NCBI GenBank assembly: GCA_948567375.1 | Contig: OX419760.1 | Coordinates: 37,510,001-37,574,000 of the forward strand | DNA from: Lunularia cruciata | Lineage: Eukaryota > Streptophyta > Marchantiopsida > Lunulariales > Lunulariaceae | DNA: 64,000 nt | Direction: 5' to 3' | Shown here: positions 1-12,069 of the stretch, piece by piece | How positions within the stretch are numbered: position 1 is the stretch's first letter | How the letters are laid out: every line of letters starts with the position of its first letter | Position numbers and translations under genes: made by a program | The notes under the pieces: model-generated | Told to the model about the DNA's origin: nothing | Databases searched by the model: none | What the model saw: only the letters and a program-made list of their open reading frames with translations

Positions 1-1392
1 GGACATTTTGGAGTAAAACATACATATAGCTTACTATAGAGTCATTATTGGTGGTACAATATGCAGAGCAATGTATAGCAATTTGTTGCCAAATGGTTGG
101 GTTGGTTGTGACCAAGTTAGAGCATCATTTAATGCTCTTACACCATAGTTACACCCGTTACCTATCATAGGATTGAGTTACCATTGGAGTTTGGACTTGG
201 TTGGACCTTTATCATTGACTTTGAGATATCATCAATATGTTTTGGTTATGGTGGAGCACGTCTCCAAGTGGATTGAGTTTGTGGCACTTCTTGATAAGCC
301 CAATGAAGGGATTGCTTTCTAGTTCTTAGATTGGACTCTTAGTCAATTTGGTGCACCAATTGAGATTTTGATTGATCAAGGTACAAAGTTCTTGTGGAAG
401 TTTCAGGTCTTGTGTGACAAGGCCTTGATTGATCATAGTCTTGCCTCCCAAGATCACCCTAAGGCAGATGGTTTAGCACAAAGAGTGGTTTAGATGGTGA
501 AGAGAGGATTGTATAAGTTTGGTTTGTAGAGACAACACCTAGGAGATTGGGATCTCTAGTTACCTTGGTTGGCCATTGGCTATTGGTTTAGCCAGCAAGC
601 CTCCTTAGCATCCTTCTTTCCTTAATTTCTACTCTATGGACAAGATCCAAATTTACCTATAGCTATTCATCAAGATGCTATTGTAATTTTGGACTTGGAT
701 GATCCAAACATATGGGTGAGTGCATGTTCTCAATATGCAAAGATCTTTTGGAGAGTGATGTTGATGGCCTTTGAGACCTTAGCAATTGCTCAGCATAACG
801 ATACCTTACTCAATACTACTATTCAAAGAAGAAGTTATAGATCCTCAATCCGTTGATTTCATCTAGATGACTATGTATATATACAGCAGATTGCACCAAC
901 AACACTTGATGTTACTATAGGTTGCACTATCTTGAGAGTGCGTGAGGTTTTGCCTTCTAGAGTCCTTGTGTTGGAAGGACATGATGGTGTTGTTTGGAAG
1001 GATCATGTGCGCAATTGTGTGCCATGCTACCTCTCAAACATTGATAGCACTATGGACCCAAGCTTGGTACTTGTACATGCAGGCTTGCGATGTATGTTAA
1101 GTGGCTCTTTTGGTGGAGTTGCTATTATTTTGGTGTGTGATAGCTGTTTGAGAGAATGGCATGTTTGACTCCTCCCTTCACGGTGGTTCCTCAAGGAAAA
1201 TGGTTATATCCTAGATGTATTTGACCTATAGCTAGTTCATCTTTTATATGGTATAGATTATAGACAGGCAACTAACAATGGGTCTCAATAGCACCCAACC
1301 TCTTGATCTTTGCACACCATAGGATATATCACATACTTGGAGTAGATGGCTATCTGGAGTTAGAGATACCTAACCACCAACTAGGGAGCGAA
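1..1392 (+). pseudogene. Ty3/gypsy integrase, 3' part of pol, with C-terminal PHD finger (decayed)
   Basis: This is the 3' end of an LTR retrotransposon polyprotein, cut by the window edge. The first 170 bases translate as a degenerate integrase HHCC zinc-binding region (GHFGVKHTYS, then HYWWY, then CDQVRASF). The catalytic core follows: WSLDLVGPL, YVLVMVEHVSKWIE, FGAPIEILIDQGTKF and HPKADGLAQ, where the expected catalytic Glu after ADGLA reads Gln. A downstream stretch (LRVREVLPSRVLVLEG, about 925-980) resembles the integrase C-terminal region, and a PHD finger comes next. The reading frame is broken by many TAG codons and at least one frameshift, so it cannot be functional. The LTR starting at 1393 follows a purine-rich CTAGGGAGCGA tract, as expected for the 3' end of a plus-strand element. 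The family is clear; the exact lineage is not. Confidence 0.88.
1091..1219 (+). other. Degenerate PHD zinc finger downstream of integrase
   Basis: The translation reads C-M-L-S, then LVCDSC, then a four-residue spacing to WH. After a frameshift near 1166 it continues PPFTVVPQGKW-L-Y-P-R-C. This is the C4-H-C3 pattern of a PHD finger with the diagnostic Trp before the last Cys pair. The second Cys reads Ser, the sixth is lost at the frameshift and the seventh reads Tyr. PHD fingers usually bind histone H3 tails. Chromoviruses carry a chromodomain at this position, so a PHD finger here would play an analogous targeting role, which is inference. Confidence 0.75.
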
Positions 1393-2340
1393 TGTTGCAC
1401 TTTAGAGTTCATATATGACTTATGTGTGAGTTACGCTTCTATAGTGTATGTTGTGTAGCAAAGTATATACACACAATAATTATCACAACATTTGTAATGC
1501 AAAAGCTAGGTTGCTTGGAAGGTGGAGTGGTAGTGTTGATAGTCATAGGTATTTTGGTAGTTACTCATAGATTACTTGTGAGCAGTCCAATTTTATGTTA
1601 GAGCTACTAATCACATGATGGGACCTATTGTCACTTGCACCATTTGCACCATTAGGGCTAGAGACCTTCAAAGTGCAGCTTTAGAGAGCTCATTTCTTTG
1701 TTGTTGAGCTTTCAAGTTCTTGGCTATGATGGACAAAGGTAGGCGAGCTTCACTTAGAGTTTTTTACTATGGTGGATGTGGCTTGATTGGAATCAGTGCC
1801 AGGTTGTTGACAAATTGTTGAGTGAAAGATTGAGTACATAATTGATTTGAGCGTGAATCCAATAAAAGAATGAACTGATTATCGTAAAGTGTAAGATTTA
1901 TGTGTGAGTTGTACTTCTATAGTGTATGATGCAAACAACAAGGTATGTTGTGTAACAATGTATATACGCACGATGTACTTTTACTTTGGTCTCCACTCCT
2001 CTCAATCATTTAACTTTCATATTTATCTATGAGATGTACAAGGTAATTTAAAGGAGATTGTGAGCTATGATAATTGTTGAGTGAAAGATTGAGTACATAA
2101 TTGATTTGAGTGTGAATTCAGCGAAAGAATGAACTGATTATTGTAAAGTGTATGATTTATGTGTGAGTTGTATTTCTATAGTGTATGATGCAAACAACAA
2201 CGAGGTATGCTGTGTAACAATGTATATACTCACAATGTAGTTTTACTTTGATCTCCACTCCTCTCAATCATTTTACTTTCATCTTTATCTATGAGATGTA
2301 CAAGGTAATTTAAAGGAGGTTGTGAGCTATGATAATTTCA
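1393..2340 (+). mobile_element. 3' LTR (partial, rearranged) of the PHD-finger gypsy element
   Basis: The LTR begins TGTTGCAC directly after the polypurine-like CTAGGGAGCGA at 1381-1391. Its 1500-1860 portion is clearly related to 51718-52130 (shared blocks around 'ttttggtagttactcatag' and 'gttcttggctatg'), so the family recurs in this window. The right end is uncertain because the distal part is made of a tandem duplication (1813-2337). A third partial copy of that motif lies at about 1400-1490. Confidence 0.6.
1813..2337. repeat. Two-copy tandem repeat, unit about 259-266 bp
   Basis: Copy 1 (1813-2071) and copy 2 (2072-2337) both start 'aattgttgagtgaaagatt' and end 'gagctatgataatt'. They differ by scattered substitutions and a 3-base insertion. 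The unit is part of the LTR described at 1393. Confidence 0.9.
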
Positions 2341-4850
2341 CCCATGTTAGAGTAGAGGGCTCACTTTGGGGAAGACCTAAATGGTGGACAATTTGGGTGT
2401 GTGATCATGCTTGTTTCACATTTAGTATTGTGCTACTCATGCTTTTCTAATATAATATGAATGCATCGTACTTCCAAACATCTCCTATAGAGGTTCCTGC
2501 TTTTTGTGCTTTCAAGACATAAACCTTTTTGTCAGCTGGAATCCACATTGAATCAACAGTCAAGCATTAACCCAACTTTGCTAGTTCTACACGTACTTCT
2601 CTCCGCAGATTCCAATCAGTCAGATCTTTGAAAACTTCTTGTATATCGAATTGGGACTATTCTAGGACTATTCTTACTTTGGAAACAAGTAAAACAACTC
2701 AACTATCACAAACTTCCTTGCAGCATTGTCGATTGTTTTCTTTCTTCCTCGTAAATTGTTTATCCTTATCTGCTCAGCCAGTCCCCGGCATACGCAGTGA
2801 TGGAAAGCGAAACCTTCCCGATCGACAAGTCAGCACGATCCATGACTCTGGCTCATAACTTCGGATGTCTCCGGCTCTCTCACCTTGCCTGGATTAGAGA
2901 AGTTGTTCGCAATGCGCAGCTAGTGCTTTTCTACAGTGTCACCGGCAATCTCCCGCCAGCTTGCTCGAAAAAAATGTTGGCAAAGCGACGCCAGGATTTT
3001 GTACGGATGAAGATGTTGACGTGGTTGGGTATGTAATATATTTCAGTGGTGTGACTAGATAACGGTGGAGCATTCCGGAACTCTAGAGTTCTGTCTGGCC
3101 ACATTTTTTTCTTAAGAGCGTCTGACTTTGATGGAGCGTTAGATCTACAGCCGGCGACTCACTCACATGTAGATCGACGGGATTTGTGCATGCTCCATGC
3201 AATGCCAAGCTTTAAGCTTGCTTAGTTGTTGTTTGATGGTTTAGACCGAAAAGTGGAAGTGACCAAACTTGTACATGCACATGGAACCTGTGCATTCTCT
3301 AGTACTTGTCGAAGATCCGTGTTGCATTGTCCTCTGATTGTTGTTTATCTTGCAAATCAACTGTGAGACAAGAGTGCGAAACACGAGCATCTGATTAACA
3401 AGAACTGGAGGTCGAGTTAAATGTAATTGCTGAAGGACTTCTTTTTAGAGCATAGGCAAATTACAACTACCCTCCGGGAGTCATAATCTGCCTATGCTCC
3501 CCCAACGCACCTCTGCATAAGAACAGGAGTAATTGCTGAAGGATTTCGCTCTGTATCACACTTGCGAAGTACATAATATTCTATTTGTCTTCTCCGCGGC
3601 TTCTCACCGTTTGAACCCTACATGTCATGCTTTGTGGTAGGTTCAGGGATTTAATTTGACTCAAACTGTTACGTAATGGAGGACCAGCCAGTTTGTACCA
3701 CTAAGAAACGAAATAGTTTATACTGAACAATCCAGCTCCAGCTACAAAACAGCAGCCATCCAGAAGCCAAGAGGTGACAAGTAATGCAGATGCAATTGCA
3801 CGTGTGGGCAAGAAAACCGGGTTCATTCCAGTCTGTCTTCTCCCACAGCTTTCCAATAAGTGGCTTTATTTGGCAACGACTGTGCCATGAACGTTTGGTC
3901 TGGTTCACCTTTTCTGGTGTGTAGGTTTATTCATGTACATACTTCTTATTGGCTAGTTGAAGTGACCAGAGGATCGAGGATCAGGACAATGTCAATAAAG
4001 GTTATGTCAGTTACGAAATGAAGAACTGTGGTCCAAGGGGATCAAGGACCTCTTCATTAAACGGAAGTATCCAAAAGCGTCTAATGACGTGACTGGCTAG
4101 CTCGAGTTTCTGATAATGTAGGAAGACTTTAAGGAGGGAGAAAGGGCATTGCAGCTGCTCCTTTGAAGCCTCAATTGCCGTTCTCACTTGCTCAGGAACT
4201 TTCCATTAGTCAATCTGCCCTCGGCGCCAATACTGTTTAACGTCAACTCATGCAAAATCTTGGGGACGAAGACGTTTGCCTATTCAAAAGCTATCCGTAC
4301 TGTGGTTATTTCAATCGTTACAGAATCTAAACTCATGAAACTCCTGTAGCCTATAAGGAATCTAAAGCTGAAGCACATGCGATGCGCAAACGTATACCGT
4401 TCCCTACCGTTGTTTTTGTTTCTCAGTTGTTCCAAGTCTAATGCACCCGGACGCACACCGTTGCAACTCCCATCGTTTATTGTTCCGCAGTCACTCTCAA
4501 TATTGTCGTTAAGCAGGTTGAGACCCTAAACCATGGCAAGAGGAATCCAGTTACGTTCTCGTGGTACCGGAATGAGTGCAACGACGCATATGGATGTCAG
4601 CAGCGAAACACTTGCGATTTTTTAAGGTTTCACGGGAATCAACTCCGGTCCAAGCTGCAACAGCGCAAATCCTAACGATGCGCAAGATCGACGACAACTC
4701 TAAAAGCAAGCACCCAAATTTGGATGAAACTAAAGTTTGATTCAACAGCATGAAAAGTCGATCAAACTTTTTCTGTAAGCGGATCACAACCGAGAGCAGC
4801 AAATAGGGTCTTAACTCGAGATGTGTCTCCTCCATACTGGTTTAATGTGT
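2341..4850. other. Gene-free stretch, no recognised content
   Basis: Base composition is more GC-rich than the flanking retroelements. Open frames are short (under 95 codons) on both strands and show no family signature. The only structures seen are a hairpin at 3448-3499 and a short direct repeat ('gtaattgctgaagga' near 3423 and 3531). Confidence 0.5.
3448..3499. repeat. Hairpin-forming inverted repeat, 16-bp arms
   Basis: The arm GAGCATAGGCAAATTA (3448-3463) pairs with TAATCTGCCTATGCTC (3484-3499) with one mismatch around a 20-nt loop. It may be a foldback remnant. Nothing shows that it is transcribed. Confidence 0.7.
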
Positions 4851-4854
4851 GGAA

Positions 4855-7800
4855 AGGGCGACAGCGTAGAAAACACTAAGGGTGGGAAGACCACATCAAG
4901 CCATACAAGGGAGAGACAAAAAGGTAAAATGGGGCTAAGTCCCAATAGAGTCTATATGAGAAATCTGCCCTACTACATCTAAGATATTCGAGCTATGCAA
5001 GTTCGGATGGTCTACACACATTTGGACCATTCCAAGAAGCATCACCTAGTGTGATTGCTCTCTTATGGATTGCACCAACCACTACACTCTCTAGAGCCAT
5101 GGATACACACGGTCTAAAATATACTATAAAGTATGAGAGTGAGAGTGGTACCCTCTAGCGCCTAACATGATAAGCTCTTCCGCACTCCCAGACAAATGTG
5201 TCTAACATTGCATCCATTGCTCCACATAACTCCAAGGCTAGAGGAACAAAGAGGTGACCTTGCTGCATGCCCATATACTTGGAGACCTGGCGACCTACTG
5301 TTGCACTCGCCGCCCATCCAAGGGGATGGGTAATCACTCCCTCCAAAACTGTATCTTGTGTAGCGTCCATAACCACGACGCTACTATCACCTGATCATCT
5401 TGGACAAAGTATAAGTCTACCTTGACACCTATCATCTACAAAGCATACGAACGATCACTCCAAGCCAAGTATCCTCTCTCTTGTGCCATAACAAACATTA
5501 TGTCCCTAATAGCATCATGGGTAGCTATCCTTTATCCTCCAAAAGGACTCTATGTCATATGGACAGTTGTTGCATCTAGTGTAGAACCACATTCACAAGT
5601 GAGTAATGAAGATGTAGATAGGTGGACCAAACTTAGGCAAAACATCATCGCTGTAGAGAAGTAGCTAGTGCAAGTCAGAATGCCCTAATGCACGATCAAC
5701 CTAGGATCCAAGAGCTTGCACCCTTGTCGGAGCAAGAGCAAAGATGTGCTCTAGTAGCCCGAGGAATGGACGAGTCAACTAAGAGAGAATATAGCATATG
5801 CTCACACTATTGCTCCATCCAGGAAGATTGTAAACCTCTAGTCCAATCTGTCGATAGTGAAGCAAAAGATGGAAAGTCCTTGTGCACCTGTGGGGATAGA
5901 CTATCTCTCATCTAGCTCAATAACATCTGAAGAGAAAAGGATCCCTCCTCCATCTCTATCACATAAATCTCCAAAATGGGCCAATCAACAACCACAAAAT
6001 GAGATGAAAGTAGGGTGCCGAGAAAGCCCAACTACCAAAAAATGCTATAGGTGTCGTCTCCTCCATAGATAGCAAGCCAACCACATGAGATCAGCAAAGC
6101 CGTCTTTCTACATGCCAAATCCCTTGTCACACACTCAAATATCCATGGTCTAATAATATCACCCAAGACTCCCATAATCCTCCTATCAAAAGCTCTCAAA
6201 CATGATATGAAGTACGAGGAGGAGGGAATTGTACGGATGAGGTAAGTCGGTTGACAAGCAATACTAGAGGAGAGTATACTAAATGTCACTTGTGGACCTC
6301 CTTGTAATGAAAGGTTATCCACATGGAGAACATCCTCTGCAAGGGCAATGTCTAAGAAGCATGTGATAAAATCCTCAGATCCTACTGGCACTCCAAGAAC
6401 AGGTAGTCCATCTATAGATGTGATACACCCCTCTGGAGCTCAAGGTGGAAAGAGATACCTAAAGGGGACCATGCCTTGCACTTTGACACCTTGACTCTCA
6501 AGCCTACTAGATGTAGCTCGGTAGTCAAGTGGTCAAAGGCTTGCCTAATCCGATCTACAAGGCCCACGGTGTGTGTAGACAACTTGGCATGGCCAAAGTA
6601 GTAGATAAGAGAGCTCTAAAGTGTGCCATGTCAAATAAGGATCCCCCAAAAGGATCTTCCTAACATGTACCAATAGTTGATTCCAAGACGGTGACTCCCT
6701 CTTGTGAACAACTATGTTGGTAGTAAAGGGAAGCAAGAGAGCCATAACAAGACCGCACAAAAAGAATACGACTTCCCAAGGATCCACCGGCCTCCCTAAG
6801 CTCTCTAAAGATGGATGCTCGTGAGACACATTAAAAGCTTTCTCAACATCCACGTGTAGGATGACACACCCCAGATGGATATCTAGAAGTGCCCTAATGC
6901 CTAAAGATATAGCCTCACATCCTCTAGGTATAGCTACTCCAAACTGATGTAGATTGAGGTGTTGTTGAAAGTGAGAATGATGTTGAAGGACAATGGTACG
7001 ACTGACCAAATGCAAAAAGATCTCTCCAATAGCAATTGGTCTAATGCTCCCGTGTCCTTCTCCATAATGAGAAGTCAACTAGCACTTAACACTCGCCTAA
7101 CAAACATAGGAATGTCTCCTCTCGCTACTACTGCAACCACTTGAAACAACTCAGTAAAACCACAAGAAGGATCATCTGCTTGAAAGCAATCTCTAAGGTG
7201 TTCATATACTATCCTTGACAAGCCTCCTGAGGAAAGGTAAGGGGCAATGCACAATTCTTGTGCAAAAAGCAACCTATCAAGACATAAAGGTTGCTCAGGC
7301 TAATAATCTAAGACCTCTAGTGGTAGTCCCTCTAATGCCATAGGATGTAGTGAGCGTAGGGAAGAGATAGTCTCATCAGTAGGACTAGCCAAAGACAAAG
7401 GGTGTAGCGCTCATGCTACTCTACTAAACTCTCCCACTTGACCCAATGTCCTACACCATCGTAATTGAGTGGATTTGGTGGTATCTTGTGGCAAAACCTA
7501 TCTCCTAAAATGTGTAGCCCAAACAGACTCCTCCTAAAGGGCCATTCAATCCCCCACTCGAAATAGACAAAATCTAGCAACCACATCTCTATGCCCCGCA
7601 CGTCCTTCTCTAGCATAACGAAGACACCATCGAGGGAGTAAGAGGAATAGGAACCATGCTAACTCGTCCAAGGAATCATGAGCCAAACGATCAAGTGGTA
7701 GGCAAAAAGCTTATTTAGCCTCATCGTGGAGTGTGCGGGGTAGCCTATAGAATAGACGTGGACGTGGAAAACTAGTCTCAAATAACCCCAAAATGCAACC

Positions 7801-8121
7801 CGCCTAAGAAGCTAACCACTCCCACAACTCAATCGGTATCCTTGGAATGGTCAACAAAAAGATAGAAGAAGCAAGCATAATCTTGAGCATCACTACTATC
7901 GATGTGGTTGCTTGCTTCACTTGAATATCCCAAGTGGTCCAACCATAGTCCTTGTGTTTCCTTCCAACATATGTTTTTGCCCCTTGCGAGGTAAAGCATC
8001 CATGACAAACAGGACATGGTGTATCCTGAATTGCTCTAGGCAGCCTCCAATGGAATGGATAACTATAACTAGCACAAGAATAATAAAAATAACACATGAT
8101 TTTCCATATCTCTCCGTGCAT
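4855..8121 (-). pseudogene. LINE-like (non-LTR) retrotransposon, decayed reverse transcriptase ORF
   Basis: Four minus-strand frame pieces line up as one protein. 8121-7804 holds a Cys pair (CPVCHGC). 7272-7075 and 7078-6545 form the reverse transcriptase core: GSIRPIAIGEIF, then HQFGVAIPRGCEA, then LHVDVEKAFN, which carries the first catalytic Asp. 6391-6032 is the downstream thumb-like part (GSEDFI, LAEDVLHVD). 5376-5155 is the C terminus (GWAASATVGRQVSKYMG). The order is right for one element, but frameshifts separate the pieces, and the ADD catalytic box expected between 6660 and 6580 is missing. The 3' non-coding tail runs from 5155 to about 4856; its final 130 bp recur at 47704-47830. 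The family resembles RT genes common in non-seed streptophytes (recall, not a search). Confidence 0.82.
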
Positions 8122-8129
8122 TTGAAATC

Positions 8130-9700
8130 ATAATTATTTATCTTTCAATTCATATAAAAAAATACAATCTCTCTAAACTCTAAAAATTATAAATTTTTAT
8201 TTTCAATTTTTATTTTCAAAATTTTCATATTAAATTCATATGAAATTTAATCATGAAAACCAAAAAATTTGAAATAAAAATTCTTGACCCTAACTTTCTC
8301 AATGTATAGTGAGTACTCTAAACCCTAGAAAAAATTTAAAAAAAATTATAACTTTTTACTCATTTCTCTGAATCTATAGTATTAAATCTTGAGACCAATG
8401 AAACCAAAAATTTGAAGGCAGAATCTATTTCTCATTCAAATGTTATATACCAAAAATGCCTTAATAAATATATGTCTTTCCTCCCACACTGTTCCCTCTC
8501 CTCTCCCGTCTTCATACTCTCCCAAACCCAACCACTCCCCAACCATCATATAGCCGCACTAGTTGAGTTAACAAAATGGGCGGTTACAAGCGTTAATTAA
8601 TCTAGTCCCATTAGTAGGTACATGGGGCTTTGCCCCAAACTGGGACTAGGTTTGATAACTTGTTGGATTTAAATCCATCTAGCTTCTACATGCCTTTTGC
8701 GTCTAATTTGATGAACCTGCTACTCACTGTCGCGACGCCCGAGTGATTAATTATCCACAGATTGATTATATGTGGGTACATGACGTGAGGTGCCCAGTGA
8801 TAGACGCCAGTGGACCTTTACGACAGTTTACATGAATGAAGTGTTCAGCTACTATCACACCGTGGAATACTTGTAATTTGATCATGCAAAGATTTGAGCA
8901 TTCACCGTTCCCAAGTTGGAGATATTTCCTCCCGTCTTCCACGCACAAGTTGAACCGTTCTTGGGGCCAAGTCCTCAATATACCGCACAACGGCTGGAGA
9001 TGAGGAATTTTTCTCGGTAGTTCTCGAGGTCAAGAACTACGTGCTTCGATTGGGTAAAAAGTGTGACTACGTCTACCGACTTTGGATAATTCGACAAAGA
9101 CATTAGCCAGTGATGTCAATGTGACACTGTCCATTCACGTACCTAACTGCTCTTACGGACATTTTCATCTCTAGAGAGCAGACGACCTGTCATCGGACTG
9201 TATAACATCGCCAGTAAATACTGCACGAATACAGTCACATCCTCATGCGCTGCCAGCAATACCGATTCATCACTGACTTCGATACCTCACCGGGTGAGAA
9301 CCACCTGAGAACATTGAATACTACTAGCAAGCAGCAGGTCAGTAATCTGGTTGACATCTCAACCCGATAGCTCAAAAGGAGGGAGATACCTGGCATTATG
9401 GCTCATAATAATACTGGGACCTTCCACAAATAATCTCGAAAAACGCAAGGGAGGACAATTTGTCATCCATCCCAAGTGTGAACTGGCAAATAGCCTTCAA
9501 TCCTTGAATGTTTGACTATACTTGGTTACATATCAGTCGGGCTTATAAGTGAGATCATAATATCCCGTTCACAAAATTTTGATCATGAAGACATTAATTT
9601 CGATGAAGATCATGACTTTGATTTACTTCAACTGTATAAGCTGATGTCACAAAAAGGTTCTCTTCTAGGGAGATATTTTAAAAGAAGCTAGCCGGGTAGA
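8130..9700. other. Gene-free stretch: AT-rich block, then intergenic DNA downstream of RPL5
   Basis: 8130-8420 is very AT-rich and low in complexity. From 8600 to 9700 the composition returns to that around the ribosomal protein genes. No open frame with a recognisable product is present on either strand. The RPL5 3' UTR and polyadenylation region should lie just left of 9708. Confidence 0.55.
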
Positions 9701-9707
9701 TTTAACT

Positions 9708-11510
9708 CTACTCGTCATCTTCTTCCTCGTTCACAGCCTTCAATCTGGCAACCAAGTTGGCTTTGCGTTCATCGTAGCTAAGCTTCTTCATCTTCCACCT
9801 GTAACAAAGAACAGTCCTATCTCGTTACATACGACTCGGGCTGAGCTTAAAATGTGACCACATCCAGCAATTCAACCCAGCTAAAACACAGCGAACTAGA
9901 ACGAAATAAACTTACGTTCTCTTCTCAGCAGGGGCAGTTTTCGTCGTGTGCTTGATCGACGGATCAGCACGGATGGCGGCGTGCGCTGATGCATACATCT
10001 TCTCAAGCTCATCGGCGTCAAGACCCTCCTTGATAAATTGAGAGAAGTGAGATTGAAACTTCTCTGGTTCATCGTCTTTCAACATCTGCAACCAATCAAG
10101 TATTAATGGCTGAACTCCACTGAACACCAACTGGGAACACTAAACTTACCATCCATTCAGAGGGTAACCTACCCTCATGTAGTCGGCAACGTGACCTCCA
10201 AGGATGTACTTCCTGTGGATCTCCGCATTGAGGCTCTTGTCCTCCTTGTTGAATCCTGGGAACCTCTTCTCACTGTGGGGAATATCCAATCCTCCGTCCA
10301 AAGCACCCTTCAAAGCTCCGAACACTCTGTTTCCAGTGGTGGTGCGGACAAGTCCAACGTCCAAAAGAGCCCTGAATGGCCTCTTCGCATCATCAGCTTC
10401 GATGTTGTAGTCTTCACCGGTGCATTCAGTATTTCCGACGTACTCTCCATCAAGCTCGAAGTTCTTCAAAATTCTACGGGCTAGAAGAAGGCCGGTGCAG
10501 TAGGCTGTCCAGAGTAAACACCATAAAACTAATCAGCTACAGATCTCCTTAAACCTGTCCTTGACCAATCCTACAGATCAACCCTAAAAATCGAGTTGGG
10601 CAGTTCCACCGTTCTTTACACCAGTCGCTCTGTGGCTATTAGCATCCTTCTCTGCAACGGACGTGTCCAAAACCTACGTGACAAGCTGAATCCACATTGA
10701 GTAAATATTATCACGAGGACTGCTAGCGCTCACCTGCAGCATAGTTGGTGAATCCACCCTTTACTCCGTAGCGGGGAAGCTCATGGGAGTAAGCAGAGGC
10801 CAAAACAATGTCTCCTGCGAGAGTGGCGTAGGTAATCTGGGCGACTATGTCCTTGTTGGTCTTTCGGAAGAGGTTAAGGCGAGAAGCACCCAATGTCACT
10901 TGTCTAAGAACAGGACTCACAAAGTTTGAAATTTAGAAAATCAACTAGGAAATGCATGTGTGAGGATACGAATCGGACTACGAATCTGTACTTGGGAGTG
11001 TTGTACTTGTTCTTATCCTGAGTTGTAAGGCGCACACGTGCGCGGTAGTCGGTCTTACCGGCTGCAAATCACAGCATATGGAGTTAGAATCGCTAGGACA
11101 AAATCTCATTCGTGAAGCAGGCAGAGCGAATTTTCTCACTTGTACTCACCACGTCGGCGTTTGTACTTGACTTGAAACCTCTTGAAGTAAGCTTTGCTCT
11201 TGTGTGCCTTAACGAACGCCTGCGTTGATTGCAAAACAATCGAGTCGTGAGAGGAACCATCGAAAGACAGCTGCCGGAATCGAAATCAGGAAAGGTCTAG
11301 GTGGGTTACAGCCTCCGGACTGGAGGGTTAAGAAAAAAAATTAGCACACCATCACGGCGACCAATTAAGCCGCAATCAACTAGGGTTGAAATGGAATTCC
11401 GCCACTGGGAAGTAGTAATCTGGGAAACTAGGCTGAAATCGACATGGGTGATAATTCTGCTAAGCACACACAAGCTGTTGTAAGAAGTGAAGGAATATGT
11501 TACATACCAT
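9708..11510 (-). CDS. RPL5: 60S ribosomal protein L5 (uL18), seven coding exons
   Basis: The product is the cytosolic large-subunit protein that binds 5S rRNA and is loaded into pre-60S particles. Coding exons in transcript order are 11508-11510, 11150-11219, 10970-11061, 10734-10860, 10173-10504, 9916-10085 and 9708-9798. They total 885 nt, or 294 codons plus TAG, matching the family length. All introns (87-288 nt) have GT and AG ends and phases agree. Exon 1 codes only the start ATG, followed by donor GTATGT. Diagnostic blocks are [20 protein letters not shown] (start), [81 protein letters not shown] and [12 protein letters not shown]. The C terminus is acidic (EEEDD). It shares a promoter region with RPL13A. 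A pyrimidine-rich 5' leader is visible upstream of the ATG (complement of about 11535-11560). No disabling change is seen. Confidence 0.95.
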
Positions 11511-12069
11511 CGCTGCGCACAATTTGGCAGCAATCAACTGAGAGAGAGAAAGAGTAGGGAACCGGGAGGGTTTTGTGAGACCAACGAAAAGGAGATCCCC
11601 GTGTCCCGGTACTCACACAAAAGCAATTTCGTGCCCTAGCCCTAAGACAGACCAGTTTCAAACCCTAGGACCGACAGCCAAGATCGAGCTCAATCTGACG
11701 GCTACAATCCACCGCGGGCATTGCCCCCGTTCCCCTCCTCTCCTCTACTGCCGAGAACATAACACGAACCTGAAATACCGTCTCCGGCGGACCCCGGTTG
11801 TGTTCCACAGTCTAAGTCTGGAATTCTGAAGTCGAAGTTAAAGTAAATAGTGCTAAAGACAAAGGAAATTTGGGACTTTAGTTTTAAGTTTAAGTTGGAA
11901 AATTCACGGACGCTGGGGTGCAAGAGGAGCGGCTAGCGAAAGTGTGGGTCTTTACTCGTTCTGCTCCTCTGGTTGCAAGGTAGCAGCATCAGCTGCGGAG
12001 AGAGATTGAGAGATTTATCGTCCATAGAGCAGTTTCGATTGGCAGCGTTTGGTGGGAAAAGTAGGCGCG
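11511..12069. promoter_or_regulatory. Divergent promoter region between RPL5 and RPL13A
   Basis: The two start codons are separated by 559 bp and the genes point away from each other, so both promoters and both 5' leaders lie here. A telo-box core (AAACCCTA) is at 11660-11667. In plants this element is typical of ribosomal-protein and translation-factor promoters. I see no site II motif (TGGGCC/T) and no obvious TATA box. RPL5's leader ends in a CT-rich tract. Coordinated expression is inference. Confidence 0.7.
11660..11667 (+). promoter_or_regulatory. Telo-box (AAACCCTA)
   Basis: An exact AAACCCTA lies about 150 bp upstream of the RPL5 ATG and 400 bp upstream of the RPL13A ATG. In plants it is bound by telo-box factors in promoters of translation genes. 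Function here is inferred from motif and location. Confidence 0.65.

Noticed and set aside
3669-4835. Open frames on the minus strand (3669-3908, 4551-4835)
   Set aside because: Short, no family signature, no splice context, and composition alone explains frames of this length.
8618-8655. Possible third LINE 3' tail ('ggggctttgcccc' near 8623)
   Set aside because: Only a short palindromic core matches the tail at 4935; the flanks do not align.
10146-10484. Plus-strand frames opposite RPL5 exon 5
   Set aside because: Antisense shadows of a well-supported ribosomal protein exon.
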